64,000 nucleotides of DNA from the NCBI GenBank assembly GCA_035079385.1, contig JAVHKY010000018.1, positions 2,790,001 through 2,854,000 of the forward strand. Direction: 5' to 3'. Numbering within the stretch: position 1 is the first letter of the stretch; every line of letters begins with the position of its first letter. Shown here piece after piece: positions 22,975 to 34,325 of the stretch. Position numbers and translations under genes: made by a program. The notes under the pieces were generated by a model. That model searched no databases. It had not been told where the DNA came from and was given only the letters and a program-made list of their open reading frames with translations. This DNA comes from Aspidiotus rigidus (Eukaryota > Arthropoda > Insecta > Hemiptera > Diaspididae).

Positions 22975-23500
22975 ATTTAACGCAGTTTTACGGCTGCGTA
23001 AAATTGTGACACTACCTCTATACAACAACAGACTTTTCTGATTTACCACTGCCGCGGACAAAATTTTGGAGGCGTTATAAGCGCGTAGTACAGTGTGTTC
23101 ACACTTCGCGAGATCTCGCGTAGCTGTGGATGAGTGGCTCGCGCGCGATGTACCACTACTCAAATATCTTGTAGCTGCAAATTCCCTGATTTACCGCAGT
23201 TATACGTACGCGTAAAGCGGAATGAGGGACACTTTTTGCGTACACGTAGGACAGCCGTGATGCGTACCGACTGCCGCTACAAGAATCTGCCGCGTACTGA
23301 TATACCACTGCTCCACGTGAGCGTATTGCAGTAGTAAGACGTGATTAGTTAGTATGCGTACATTAGTGTTGCTTCGATCAATCTACGACTGTACCCTACT
23401 GATATACTACTGGTTTACGTAAGCGCACTGCAATAGGAAAACATGAGTTATAATGAGTATGCGCATACATATTTCCTCTGATATACCACAGTTATACGCG
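22975..23500. repeat. Left subterminal repeats of the CACTA-type element
   Basis: Five to six imperfect copies of a CTGATATACCACTG... TACGTAAGCG motif, at about 23035, 23149, 23188, 23299, 23398 and 23478. An ACGCAGTTTTACGGCTGCGTAAAA variant stands at 22979. Such arrays near CACTA ends are binding sites for the element's accessory protein in plants; here that role is inference. A 14-bp palindrome CGCGAGATCTCGCG lies at about 23107. Confidence 0.55.
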
Positions 23501-24196
23501 GCTTTGGGTTCAGGGGGACGATCCGAAGGGTTCAGAGCTTCATTATTGTGGAGGTCTTCAAAGGTCACTACATTTTAGGGAGTATACAGAAATTGAAATA
23601 TTGAAAGTATGTCAAATAACAAGAAAGCTAAAAAACAGTTGGGGTTTCAAAAAGACTTGGGGGGGGGGGGCATAAGACTAGAAACCCTAAATTTGCATAC
23701 AGTAATCGTTTGAAACGAAATTGACAAAAGTAATATGCTGGTATTTATAATTATGACAATATTATAACGCATAAGAAGAATAAATCTCACACGAAAGAAA
23801 TGAAAGCAAAAAAAAAAAAAAAAATAACGGAACGGAACGGAACAGAACACATTGAATGGAATGAGAACAATAAAACGACAGTAGGTACTTTGCTTTCATG
23901 TTACAAGTCCAAAATGAAAAGAATTGACCAAAAATGAGGGTCCCACATTTTCTTAGAATATTCCCTTGAACTAAGTCATTTTGAAACAAATTTCAATTTT
24001 TACATTGACCTTAAAGAATGTAATAAAAATGTGCGCGTCCACGGTTACTGCACCACAATATCTATTCTTTGCGGTTGATGTAATACTTGAAATTTATTTC
24101 ATTAAGTAATTTGCCTAAAAAGATCATGCGCGTTAAACATTAAGAAGAGATTAAAACTTTATTTCACTGAGACTCAGTCAGACGGAAACACCCTTA
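23501..24196. other. Non-coding 3' flank of the DUF4806 gene
   Basis: No gene. Contains a G10 run (23661-23670), an A-run followed by an (ACGGA)-type short repeat at 23830-23845, and AT-rich sequence up to the DUF4806 stop codon. Confidence 0.4.
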
Positions 24197-27100
24197 ATGA
24201 GTTCCAGTTTCTTCATTGGCAATACTTCTATTTTCGTCTTCTTCCGTGACCATTTTTGTGCGTGGTTTTCGGGTCCTCAACGCAATTTTTCTTTTCTTCG
24301 TTGGATTGTCTACGTTTTTTTTCCTCCAAGCTGCTCGATTTCGCAGCCATTCCTGGACTACATGTTGCGCTTCTGTTTTGTTATTCAATAGACTTCCTGC
24401 TTCGTCTAAAACAAAATGAGGTAAAATAAAACTAAAAAACAGCATGAAACAGCAATACAATGAGGGGAGACTGTGTGGAGAAGAGAATGAATGATAGCAA
24501 TAATAAGCGCAATAGTAATGGATGACAATGACAGAGAAAAAAAACCATCACACTAACCCAACAGAATTTTGAAAATTTTGGCAGAGTCAAATGCAAAGAC
24601 GCTGTATTGTAATTTTTTGCCATCTTCAATTTTCCACCTTACTCCACTCCATGTACCAAAATCGGTAATTTCCGAACCTAAAAAATGCTCCAGGATCATC
24701 TCCATCGCAATTTTCTTGTCAGGGTTGTTATTATTTGCCCTCCTGACTTTTTTTAGGTGCAATAGCTATACAATACAATACAGAAATGTATCCTGCGTTA
24801 TTCTCGTGAAAAGAATATGTTTTTAAGAAAAATCAAGCCATAAGTATAACGTTAGGACACTTACAAATTTATTGCGGAAAGTGACATCATTATTTAGTCT
24901 GCTATTTATAGCCATGAAGTCTGTTTCCTTTCTTATAGGAAATAAGACTGACCCTTCGAACTCGTCTTCGGCATCATCCCCCTCGATGATACCGCCGGCT
25001 TTTACAAGCGCATCGAGTCTCTCTTCGATGACATTCTGCTTCTGTAAAATTAAAGCGAGCGTCGCCTCCATACGTCGCTGACCTCTCAACAAAGAGCCTA
25101 TAAAATAAAAATTGACACTTTTCAAATACATGAATGCATCATAAAAATAATTAAATGGGCAAAACGACTGTCCGATACCAATTTTAATCTCAAGATCTGG
25201 CGCTTCTTTTTTGTTTTTGGACCCAGCTGTACAAAGTAAGAAAGAAAGAATATTTGTTTACATTTTGCTCACAGGAAAGAAGGAAGTTGAACAGAAGTAA
25301 TCATCTCGCTTACTTTCTTCATTGTTACTGTGACCAAAATTTAATTTTCTTCTTTTTTGAGATAAAGACGATGGACTGCTGCTTGTACCAACTGATGAAA
25401 CATCAAAAAGAACAAAAATTAGGTCTCAGTAATCATTTTCAGTCGACAATCAATTAAGAGCCAAGTTGTTGTGAGATATTCTTACTCATGAAAAAATGAA
25501 AATTCCAACTTACCCAATGTCTGACCTGTTCTTTCGCGTAACCGGGGTGAGAATCCTTAAAAAGATCATACAAAGAACACCATAAATTATCGTCATATTA
25601 TTTTAATTTCTGTTTTACACAAGTCCAAGTCTTTGAGATTAAGAAAATGCCTTACTGCGTTCATTTTCAATGGAAACGACTCGGGTGTCGTGATCTGAAC
25701 TTGACTGGTTAATTCCTGCGTATTGAATAAAAATACAATACATTTCAGATACGATATTACACACATCAAAATATGACGTGATCTGAAAAATCCGACCTTA
25801 CAGGGGAGAATGATGAGAATTTGAGTTAGCACTTGGTTCTTTTAGACTTAGAGAATTTCACGGCAAATCTCATGCGACCAGCCGCAATCTTCTAACTTCA
25901 AAACGCATCGAGTTATAGTAGTTAAATATTAAAAAATTAAAATTCAAAGAAATTGTTTTCAAGAGAAACCCCGACTGAATTTTGCGATCACGAAAGCGCG
26001 ACGTTTTCATCTGTACAAACGTAACACTGACTAAATTGTAATTGAATTTTGTTCCTTTGATGTCCTAGAACATACCTATTTTTATTGAAAACCAAAAATT
26101 GATAAAAATTAAATTTTTATCATTTTTGCGATATCTCGAAACTAACTTTTTCACCTTAAGGTCGGATTTCTCAGATCGCGTCTTGTCATAACGTACTCAC
26201 CACATTTCTCTCCTGATACTTGGGAGTCGACTCGTTCACGTTCATCTTCAATGGGGACTGGCGTGTCGTGATATGAACTCAACTGCTGCGTATCATGATA
26301 TGAACTTGACGGCATTACTATTCCTTCACCCTTGTATGAGACATGTTCTTGAAGTACTGCTGCAAAACGAGATTGCACCCAGAAATTTTATTTTTTAAAA
26401 CCCTTTTACATATCACAAGTAACCTAATACAAAGGAGTACATACGCGTACTGGTAGGACGTTCTTTGACATCATCTTTTCTCTTCGACAAGCGACCATCT
26501 TTCGACGAGCGACCGCCTTTCGACGATAATATTGAAGGAGGAGGAATTCCTGTGCATTAATCAAACAAGAACAATATCATTCACACATCACACACATCAA
26601 ATATTTCTTATTGTAGCATACTCACCAACTTTCTGTCGTATTACTTCAGACCCGACTCGCTCATATTGCGGGCAGAGAGGTTCTTTTTGTTTTTTTCCCT
26701 TCTTTCTTTTGGACTGCATTTCTGGAGACTCAGCATCGCTGAGCAGTCGCCAACTTTGTTTGGCTTTGCGAAAATCATCTGAAATACAGGAAAGTAAGTG
26801 AATACAGTCAGTGCAACCCAACACTTATAAAAATGATTATTTTGCCGCACGACGATTTGATGATTGAACAAGTAAGAAAACTGACTAGTATCCTACATTC
26901 TTCACTATCGAGATATTGAAATTGGGCTGCATTCCGACTTACCGGATTGGTAGACAATTCTCTTGAAAATCTGCTTCGACCACGTCAGTTGTAATTGCCT
27001 ACCTTCCTCAACGGTGATGCACGCCGTTTGAGGAGTAACTCGTGCGTCAAAATATTGGTTTTGAGACTGAGCGGTTGGATACCAGTACTCATTCACTGAT

Positions 27101-27240
27101 TCTCCTTTGTTGTATCTAATCACCCAACTAGAGGAAATCAGTGACGTTTCAATTACATCAGCACCTCCCTCTTCCTCCACTATTAAGAAGTTTTTAAAAT
27201 TTGAAAGATCTTCATCCGCTGATGACTCCGAATCACTCAT
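24197..27240 (-). CDS. DUF4806-domain gene of the CACTA-type element (multi-exon)
   Basis: ATG at 27240 opens exon 1 (27240-26943), an acidic leader followed by WVIRYNKGESVNEYWYP and WSKQIFKRIVYQSG, the N-terminal pattern usual for insect DUF4806 proteins. Exon 2 (26778-26626) is basic (KRKKGKKQKEP). Small exons near 26540-26450, 26358-26215, 25720-25660 and 25555-25510 carry Ser-rich linker sequence. The DUF4806 domain spans three exons near 25098-24860, 24750-24560 and 24410-24197: FPIRKETDFMAINSRLNNDV, then TWSGVRWKI, then AQHVVQEWLRNRAAWRKK, with a basic tail and stop at 24195-24197. Middle exon borders are approximate. It may play the accessory role that TNPA has in plant CACTA elements; that is inference from its place and domain. 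Confidence 0.65.
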
Positions 27241-27696
27241 TGTAAAAAGAAAATCTATCAACACTATAAGACAACCAAACTACGGAAGTTATTCAAGCCG
27301 AATGCACAGCTCAGACTTGTACTGCAATATCAACCACGCACTGGTTTCTACGTCACGGCCACTAGACAGAAACCGACGGGGGGAGAGGAAACGCTCATTG
27401 CGTAGTAAACAACACATTAGGGTGGAGAGGTCGTCCAGTGAGTGTTGTCCTACCCTGCCGTCTCAACACAAGACGTGGGTAGTGGAAATGCGTTGGGTGA
27501 TGCGGAGAGCACGGGGTGGGTTTTATACTCCATTCACACAGCTCTCACCACGTGTATGTCGCAAGTTGGTATTGTTGGCAACGTTGCGCGCAAATGAAGA
27601 CAGCCCTGGTCAGATTATCATCATCATCATTAATCGCCACAGTAATTTCAAAGAATTGAATGAAAGATCTCGCGAAGAAAACTTGTGTTGTTTACA
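27241..27696. promoter_or_regulatory. Probable bidirectional promoter region
   Basis: A 456-bp gap separates the divergent start codons of the DUF4806 gene (27240, minus) and the coiled-coil gene (27697, plus). It is richer in G and C than its surroundings. No TATA box stands out. Promoter function is inferred from the divergent gene arrangement. Confidence 0.4.
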
Positions 27697-28044
27697 ATGT
27701 CAATGAATCATTTAGAATTTCATGTCGAAGATTCTCAGGCCTGTCAGGGTTGCTATTTTGCAGCTCTGATAAGAGAATTACGAGCGGAAAAGAGTGAATT
27801 AAATTGTACGCTGTCACATCAAGAAGCAGAAATCGAAAGGCTGAAGACGAAAAACAAAGAGCAACGTAAAAGTATTGGAGAGTTGGAAGAAAAGGTCAAA
27901 CGTCTGGAATCATTTAATTTGACTTTACAGAATCACCGAAATAGTCTTCTATCTCAGCAAGAAAAATTTCGCGACGATAACCGTCAACTCAAGAAAAAAA
28001 TGAAAAGTTTGATGAGTCAGCGAAATACAAATCCTAGCAATTGA
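27697..28044 (+). CDS. Small coiled-coil protein (115 aa) encoded within the CACTA-type element
   Basis: ATG at 27697 (MSMNHLEF) to TGA at 28042-28044. Residues about 20-105 are an uninterrupted heptad-rich helix dense in E, K, Q and L (EIERLKTKNKEQRKSIGELE and onward). A CxxC (CQGC) precedes it near residue 16. An AATAAA at 28265-28270 gives a plausible polyadenylation site, so this looks like a compact single-exon gene. It faces away from the DUF4806 gene. I do not recognise a family; it could be a dimerisation partner or an element-carried host fragment. Confidence 0.5.
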   Translation: MSMNHLEFHVEDSQACQGCYFAALIRELRAEKSELNCTLSHQEAEIERLKTKNKEQRKSIGELEEKVKRLESFNLTLQNHRNSLLSQQEKFRDDNRQLKKKMKSLMSQRNTNPSN

Positions 28045-29230
28045 AAGCCTAATGTTTTGTAATCAAATTTCATTTTTTTAGGACCGAAGTAAATATTTTA
28101 TCAAGGAAGTGTAGATTGAGGATATTAACAAGAGATTGGTACCCTGTATCGTTTGAAATGAAAATACTTCTGACCTTCCTTCATTCTTTATGGTATACTA
28201 TAACTTTTTAAAATCTTTTTTCGACGTCATCATTATTGTACAACAACTTTACTCCAAATGACACAATAAAATATAAAATTCATTATTGACGAGTTTTGCT
28301 GAAATCAGTATTATCAAAGCTCGGAACCCTTGGTTTTTCTCGAATCACTTCCTGAGAAGACAGGTGTCTGGAAATGAGATAGAATTCTATTTACCATTGT
28401 AGGAGACCGAAAGCAAAAATTTTATTCTACCGAAAAACACCAAGATGAGAATAAATACCAAAAGTGGGGTAAATAATCGAATAACACTGAAAAGATGTGC
28501 GATGTCTTCAAAATGTACTTCCCAATAAGAAAATATGCACGTAGAATTTTTACCTAATCGGAAATTCAGAAAAGTAAGAAGAACCCCCTTGCACGTTCTC
28601 CCAGAGACAATACTTCATGAAAATAGATCAGAAATGGCCTCTAAATGTAGAGTTGAAAGAAAAAACTTCATCGGGATCTGAACGTTAATCAAATTATTCT
28701 ATTTTTACTTCAAGACTAAACTGCATTTAAATTTTTTCGATTTGTTCCATATTTAAAAGTTCTACCACAGCCTCACAACTCGTAATCATAGCATCAAAAA
28801 ATCTCTCAAACTCCAAAGTTACAAAGTACTGGTACGCGGAAGGAGCTCTGGTCAAGATTATTCTATATCGAGTAGAAATTTCATTTACCTCCTATAAAAT
28901 TGTTTCAAAGTATTATCTAATTATACTTTTTTCTCAACACATCTTCGTAAACGTATTCATCATCTTCTCTTTTTCGTTCATAGTTACGCAACTTACGTCA
29001 CTTCAGCTCACTTGTTAATTCAACTTCATCAATTCAACTGTTTGTATACTTACAGCAGAATTGTTAGCTTTTTTCAATTCTTGACTGATACTTCAGAAAA
29101 AAATTTAGTGCAAGATATTATTGAGCCTACCTCAGACTCATCCTCACATGTAAGTACATTTATGAGTGAAAGCAAGAGATACAATTACGGAAACAATCAA
29201 AGATGATGTGAAAGGATTTTACCTGAATAG
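28045..29230. other. Intergenic stretch inside the CACTA-type element
   Basis: Convergent 3' flanks of the coiled-coil gene (polyadenylation signal at 28265) and the transposase gene (stop at 29231-29233). The short plus-strand frame at 29012-29206 has no support from motifs. No repeats noticed. Confidence 0.4.
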
Positions 29231-32200
29231 TTAGTTTTCTGACGTTTGATGAAGAAGAATAGAACAAACGAAGGTGTCTTTTTCAGAAAATAGTGGCGTT
29301 CGATACATTTTCCGAATATTCTCCTCACTGGTAACAGGAAAAAATTGAATTTCTTCAGTCGGTCGTGTACATTTGAACACTCCAACATCGTAACTGGAGA
29401 GTGGGTCTTCAAATAGTGGTCGTGAACTATGATATTTTCGACCAGCGAGAAATGTTTGAGTAGGATCCGTCTTCAGCCGTCCAAAGAAAGATATTTCAAT
29501 AATATCGCCGTTCAACATACAACAACTGTCACCACGACGATCACTCCTCAATATGAAATCCGTTATAGTATATCGCTTGAACTTATTGAACTGTTCGAAT
29601 CCGGGAGACAAATCCGAATGAGTAAATCCTGTTTTCTCCCTTTTGTCACTCTCGACCGTACGCACAGCAGTCCACTGATGCCATCTGTCCACAATTTGAA
29701 AAGAGGAAATTGTAATAAATTCAAGAACTCTAGCTAGGCGGGAGTTGCAAGTATTAATTTTATTCTTTCTAATTCCACAACAAGGATGTACGCTGTTTTC
29801 CACTTGTATACTGATCGAGAAATATAGAAAGAATAAAATTTTCAGAGCTTGAATTACTTTCTTTTCATTAATTTATCATGAAATTCAACCTTGAGAATTA
29901 CAAGTGTTCATTGATGATATCTTGCTTACCGATTAAGTGCTTGTTTCAATGGATGACGTCCTGAACGTACCAAACGTTTCAGAGTATACAAAAATCCTTC
30001 AAATTTAAAACAGGAATCGTGATCAAGACATCCGAACTTGAAAACATCCTCCGGAACGTGAACGAGGGAATGCACATTGTAGATTGCCCACTGGTCACCA
30101 AATGTTTCACACGATAAAGCGATGAACAGTTCAGCTAGATTGATAGTATAATCAATAGTAGCTCGATCACTAACTTTAGAAGGGTCCGCTAAAATGCGTG
30201 AAAATACGTGCAGCAGACGAAAGAGAACACGATTATTTCCTGGTAAAATATCGTGCAGTACTGTGTACCAGGTGTACAGTAGAAACTGACGAAATTCGTG
30301 AGCTCTCCAGTAGCTTAAATGTTTCAAAGAACGAGGAGCACGTTGAAACTCGCACGGATAGTATTCCGTCAGCTCACTTAACCTTCCATTGATCACTGTG
30401 AAATGGTTCTGTGAGATAACACGTTTTGTATTCGCGCTTGGTTCCGTTTTAAGCACGACACCGAACAAGATCGTTTCAATGAGCTTCTTGAATACACCTG
30501 TCGTTCAGAATGTAATAATATACATAAGAAACACAAATAATCCACCACTGTAAGTCTCATTGAATAAACTACTCACCCAAATAAATGAGGTGCATCGAAT
30601 CCAGTATTACGTCATGGACAATGTTAAAATATTCGATCGGGAATCGATTTAATGGACATTCCTCTCCTTCTAAGTTAGTTCCTTTGTAGAAATCGGGTCC
30701 TGGTACCCTACGGAATTATCATAACACGCATTGAAATGGTGAGGAACAGGATGAACAAACTAGTGATGAGAAATATTCTATTTTGTTATTATTACCTTGG
30801 AGTTACGTTTTTATCCTTGATGAGGGGAAAACACACTCGGTGCTGACAATAAACACCTTCTACTGTGCACTTTGAACAACTGAAGTACCCAGTTGGTCTC
30901 TTCAGTGCCAGTAAGAAAGCTCGAGCGGGACTATCAGCTAGAATGCATCGCAGGTGAAATGAATATTTTTTACCATTAAAATAAATACCATCCGCGAAAT
31001 AAGGTAAAATTTCGTCAAAGAAGTCTTTCAGATACGTTCTGGCACATTGAGGATCGCTGATTCCTTTATAAAGTGCAATGATGAAAATTGAACGCCGGTG
31101 AACTGAACCGAGGATTGGCCAGAATTTCATCGGACTAGTTCGGAACAGTGGTACCCCGTCTATGTTAATTACAAGTTCTAAATCATCTCTTGAAGAATCA
31201 TAGAACATTTCATGCAAGTTTAGATTGTGCTGCACACCTGCGTTGTCAATCAAAAGAAATAAAAAGTACACACATATGCCTTCGCTACGCTCAACATAAT
31301 GATACGGAAAAAGAATATTACCAAGGTAGGCATATTCACCAGAGTCCATTTTTTTGAATGTGATATTTTCCATCGATGCTATTTTTGGATACAATGTTCG
31401 AGGATCATTTGGTAAAGACGAAAAGATGTTACTACGTGGATCCGCTCCTCGTAAAATGCACAATAGTTTCCTCGATTTGCGTTGAGGAGTTTTATCATCT
31501 ATCAACCAAGATCCAATTGCATTCCGGAGCTCCAAAAATGTGAACCCTGTACGTTGTTCTTCGTTTTCTCCAGCATCAGTCTCCAGCGGTTCGTCATCGT
31601 CATCAGAATATACGTCTTCATCATCAGAATACAGCCAGAACGGACGAACTTCAACTTCATCATCATATTCTACAGATAAATAAAGATCGGCTCAGTACAG
31701 GAGACACAGAAAATATTACTGACGACAAATATCATTTTCATATTTGTCGTTTTTGGGTAGCGCAGTGAATATAATTTGAACTGACCTCCATCACCCAATC
31801 TGTCTTCTTGCCTAGGTTGCTCTACCTCATCTTGAACGACATGATCTTCAACTTCAATCTGTTCGAAATAAAAATGAAAAAATAACGCAAAAGCGTGTGT
31901 ATTCTATTCTCAAAATAATTATGTCAATAGAGAGAAGAATCCGTACCATTGAATCGGTCAGTACTTCGGAATCAGAATCCTGGTTATCAGACACATTTTC
32001 CTCCGACACAAGATCGTCTAGGCTGAATCTTTCTTCCGTCACTCCTACTTCATCGACGCCTTCTGTATCGAAAGATCTTGCCTCATCATTTTCGGACACA
32101 TCCGGAGAACTCTACACACACATGAATACAAGACATTTATTGAATTGTAAGCCAATATTCAATAGGAATAAGAATACGGTTACGAACTGGTTGAACTGGT

Positions 32201-32347
32201 TACAAAGGGCAAGATGCCAATTTGAAAACTCACGTCATGTAACCGCTGTGTTGTGCTTTTCATCTTATAATATTTTGTCTTCTTCACGAATTTTCCACTT
32301 TCAGGATCATAGTACCAATCGGGCAGCCGCTTCTTCCTGCCTTCCAT
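29231..32347 (-). CDS. CACTA/EnSpm-type transposase (seven exons)
   Basis: Exons joined in phase with GT..AG borders: 32347-32234, 32111-31947, 31858-31786, 31669-30796, 30708-30577, 30497-29930 and 29810-29231. The N-terminus is Lys-rich then strongly acidic. The core has NIDGVPLFRTSPMKFWPILG (first Asp), LADSPARAFLLALKRPTGYF followed by CSKC (second Asp, in the position of the plant CACTA transposase block before a C-x2-C), HDVILDSMHLIYLG, and WRAHEFRQFLLYT before YNVHSLVHVPEDVFKFG. A Glu in FKFEGFLYTLKRL is a candidate third acidic residue. All exons are open with good splice sites, so it may be functional. Total about 860 residues. Confidence 0.75.
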
Positions 32348-33979
32348 CTTCGCCAACAACTAAACAATTGTAAGAATGTTCATGAAGAATCATGTAGTCA
32401 TTATAATGGTGGCGTATATTCCGAGAAATGATTCAGTATCCAAGTTGGTAGAACTTACCGGTGATCTACGTGGATGATTGCAAATTTTCTATGGTCACAA
32501 TTAAACAACAAGCGTCTTACTGTGGTTCATTATTTGAAACTGACAAAAATAAACACGACAATGGTGCGTACTTGAGGCTTTCAACTTTTCAACTGAAAAC
32601 CTGCACTACAATAAAACGAATTAAGAATCTCAATTTTCCATTAACCATTAATCACCTGTCGACGTCGGCCACTACCGGATGCCGGTTCAAATTGACAGTT
32701 TCATTTTTTTGAAGTCTGATTCGACTTGGGTTGTGGGCGTTCAGCACAGCATAGACATTCGCGCGAGCGCAGTATAGTTGGGCCGGTCATCCGCTAGGAA
32801 CGTTATGATCGGTAAAATTGAAATTGGGAGCACGCGGCAATTTCTGCATTTTCATCACTTGAATGTACAGTGTGTAATCTCAAAATAATTTGGGAACGAA
32901 GCAATGTAGGAGAGAAATGAAAAGAACAAAATTTGTAGAGCATAAAATTTTCTATAAATCATTTTCGCTCATAAAAATTGATTCGAATTGATTTAAGGAA
33001 ACCTCCCGCGCGTCACCCACACCACCTATCAATTTTAGTATGCGGTATTAACGCTGTCCGGCCCGAATTCCTTTTGTCAAAAAAAAATACACCCCTTGGC
33101 TACCACACTGTTTCACAGTTGAAGTTCAATGCTTTCCTGGAAATAGGGTTTCTAAACTGGTTGTCAAAAATTTTTTTTCTACATTGTTCATTAATGCTTG
33201 ACATCTAAGGGAGGGTGCAGTGTGTAGTAATGCAATATTACTCTGCCGTATAAGGTCCTTCTTGGTAATTTTGTAGGAGAGAAATCAGGAATGATCACAG
33301 TGGCATAATTATACCAAATTGTTTCTCATTTTTTTGAGGGGGGGGGGGGAGAGAGTTGGTACTTTTTTTCTTTTTTAGTCGCATAAAAATATATTAAAAA
33401 TTTTATAATAGTTTTGAAAATTTTTGGGGATCACCGCAACATCCACTATAATTACGCCACTGAGAATGAAGTTTCCAACACTGTTGTACAATTGGTAAGT
33501 GTGACGTCATCAAAAAAACTCTTAGGCACCGTCAAAGAACCAATCAGCGGAAAGGGTGTACTCAAAGGTATACAGATAAGCCTCTTCCTTTGATTAGTTC
33601 TTGGACGCCTAAAGATTTTTTCTCTTGCAATCTGTCAAAAATTATTATGGTAAATTTTTTTAAAAAAAAAACTAATCAGGAAAAAATGACTCAATCAAGT
33701 TATTCAAATCATGTGAATGATAAATAATAATATCTCGGTCGTACAAAATCAAATGGTCCTTGTCCTTGTAATGTTACTAAATGATAAAAGTGAGTGGTAG
33801 TGATCAACAGTACGCAGCAATGGCCACTGGTCTCTGACCTCCACATTAATCCTCAGTAATGGGGGTGCAGATAAAGAACGCCATACCGCGGGAAAAAATG
33901 TTTAAAAAATTCACCCGAACAAAGATAGAAGATGAAGAATTTCCTGCGAAACCGTGGATATGCGTAAAAGAGTAGAATT
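32348..33979. other. Non-coding right arm of the CACTA-type element
   Basis: No gene is supported. 32480-32760 is the upstream region of the transposase gene. 33330-33360 holds a G10/GAGAGAG run. 33480-33620 has a weak inverted pair around AAAGAACCAATCAGCGGAAAGG and CCTTTGATTAGTTCTTGG. The rest is AT-rich. Confidence 0.4.
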
Positions 33980-34325
33980 GTAACAGCAGTACCACAGGAG
34001 TGTACGCGTAAATCATACCTACATCGCAGAACTACCACAGGAGCGTTGTCCACGTAAATTGAACATTGCAACTCCAATTTACGTACGCGTATAACAAGCG
34101 TAAATCTGAGTCCCTGTAACTACAAAGCCGCGACCGTAAATTAAGCGTTCAAACCCGCACTTACGTACGCATATAACAAGCGTAACTCCGTGTTTCTGCA
34201 ACTACAAAGACGTTGCTCACTACTTTCTAAAATGGTCTTGTATTTACATGTTCCATTCTGTAAGTGTAGTGGTAGAGTGCAAGTGCAGTGGTAACTACGC
34301 ATACGTGAAACTCATTTACAGCTCC
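33980..34325. repeat. Right subterminal repeats of the CACTA-type element
   Basis: CAGTACCACAGGAGTGTACG and ACTACCACAGGAGCGTTG (about 33988 and 34030) echo the left-end motif. An approximately 83-bp direct repeat containing TTACGTACGC(A/G)TATAACAAGCG occurs at about 34079 and 34162, each followed by CTGCAACTACAAAG-like sequence. GTGGTAACTACGCATACGTG lies at about 34288. Confidence 0.55.

Larger units (their letters stand above)
22973..34325. mobile_element. CACTA/EnSpm-type DNA transposon, about 11.3 kb, with three genes
   Basis: The block holds a spliced CACTA-type transposase (29231-32347, minus), a spliced DUF4806 gene (24197-27240, minus) and a small coiled-coil gene (27697-28044, plus). 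Related short repeats occur at both ends (23039-23500; 33980-34325), as subterminal repeats of CACTA elements do. Exact termini were not settled: CACTAC is at 23010 and its complement GTAGTG ends at 34271, but the flanking 3 bp (TGA; GTA) do not match, and element-like repeats extend a little further out. The left neighbour is a truncated BEL gag and the right neighbour a truncated copia pol. Confidence 0.6.

Noticed and set aside
23661..23670. G-run here and at 33340-33350 as quadruplex candidates
   Set aside because: Single homopolymer runs, not four spaced G-tracts; likely low-complexity drift.
27107..27706. 199-codon plus-strand frame opposite the start of the DUF4806 gene
   Set aside because: Antisense shadow of exon 1 plus the divergent promoter; no motif and no codon bias toward protein.
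31897..32373. 158-codon plus-strand frame
   Set aside because: Opposite strand of transposase exons 1 and 2, whose splice sites and acidic coding fit well.
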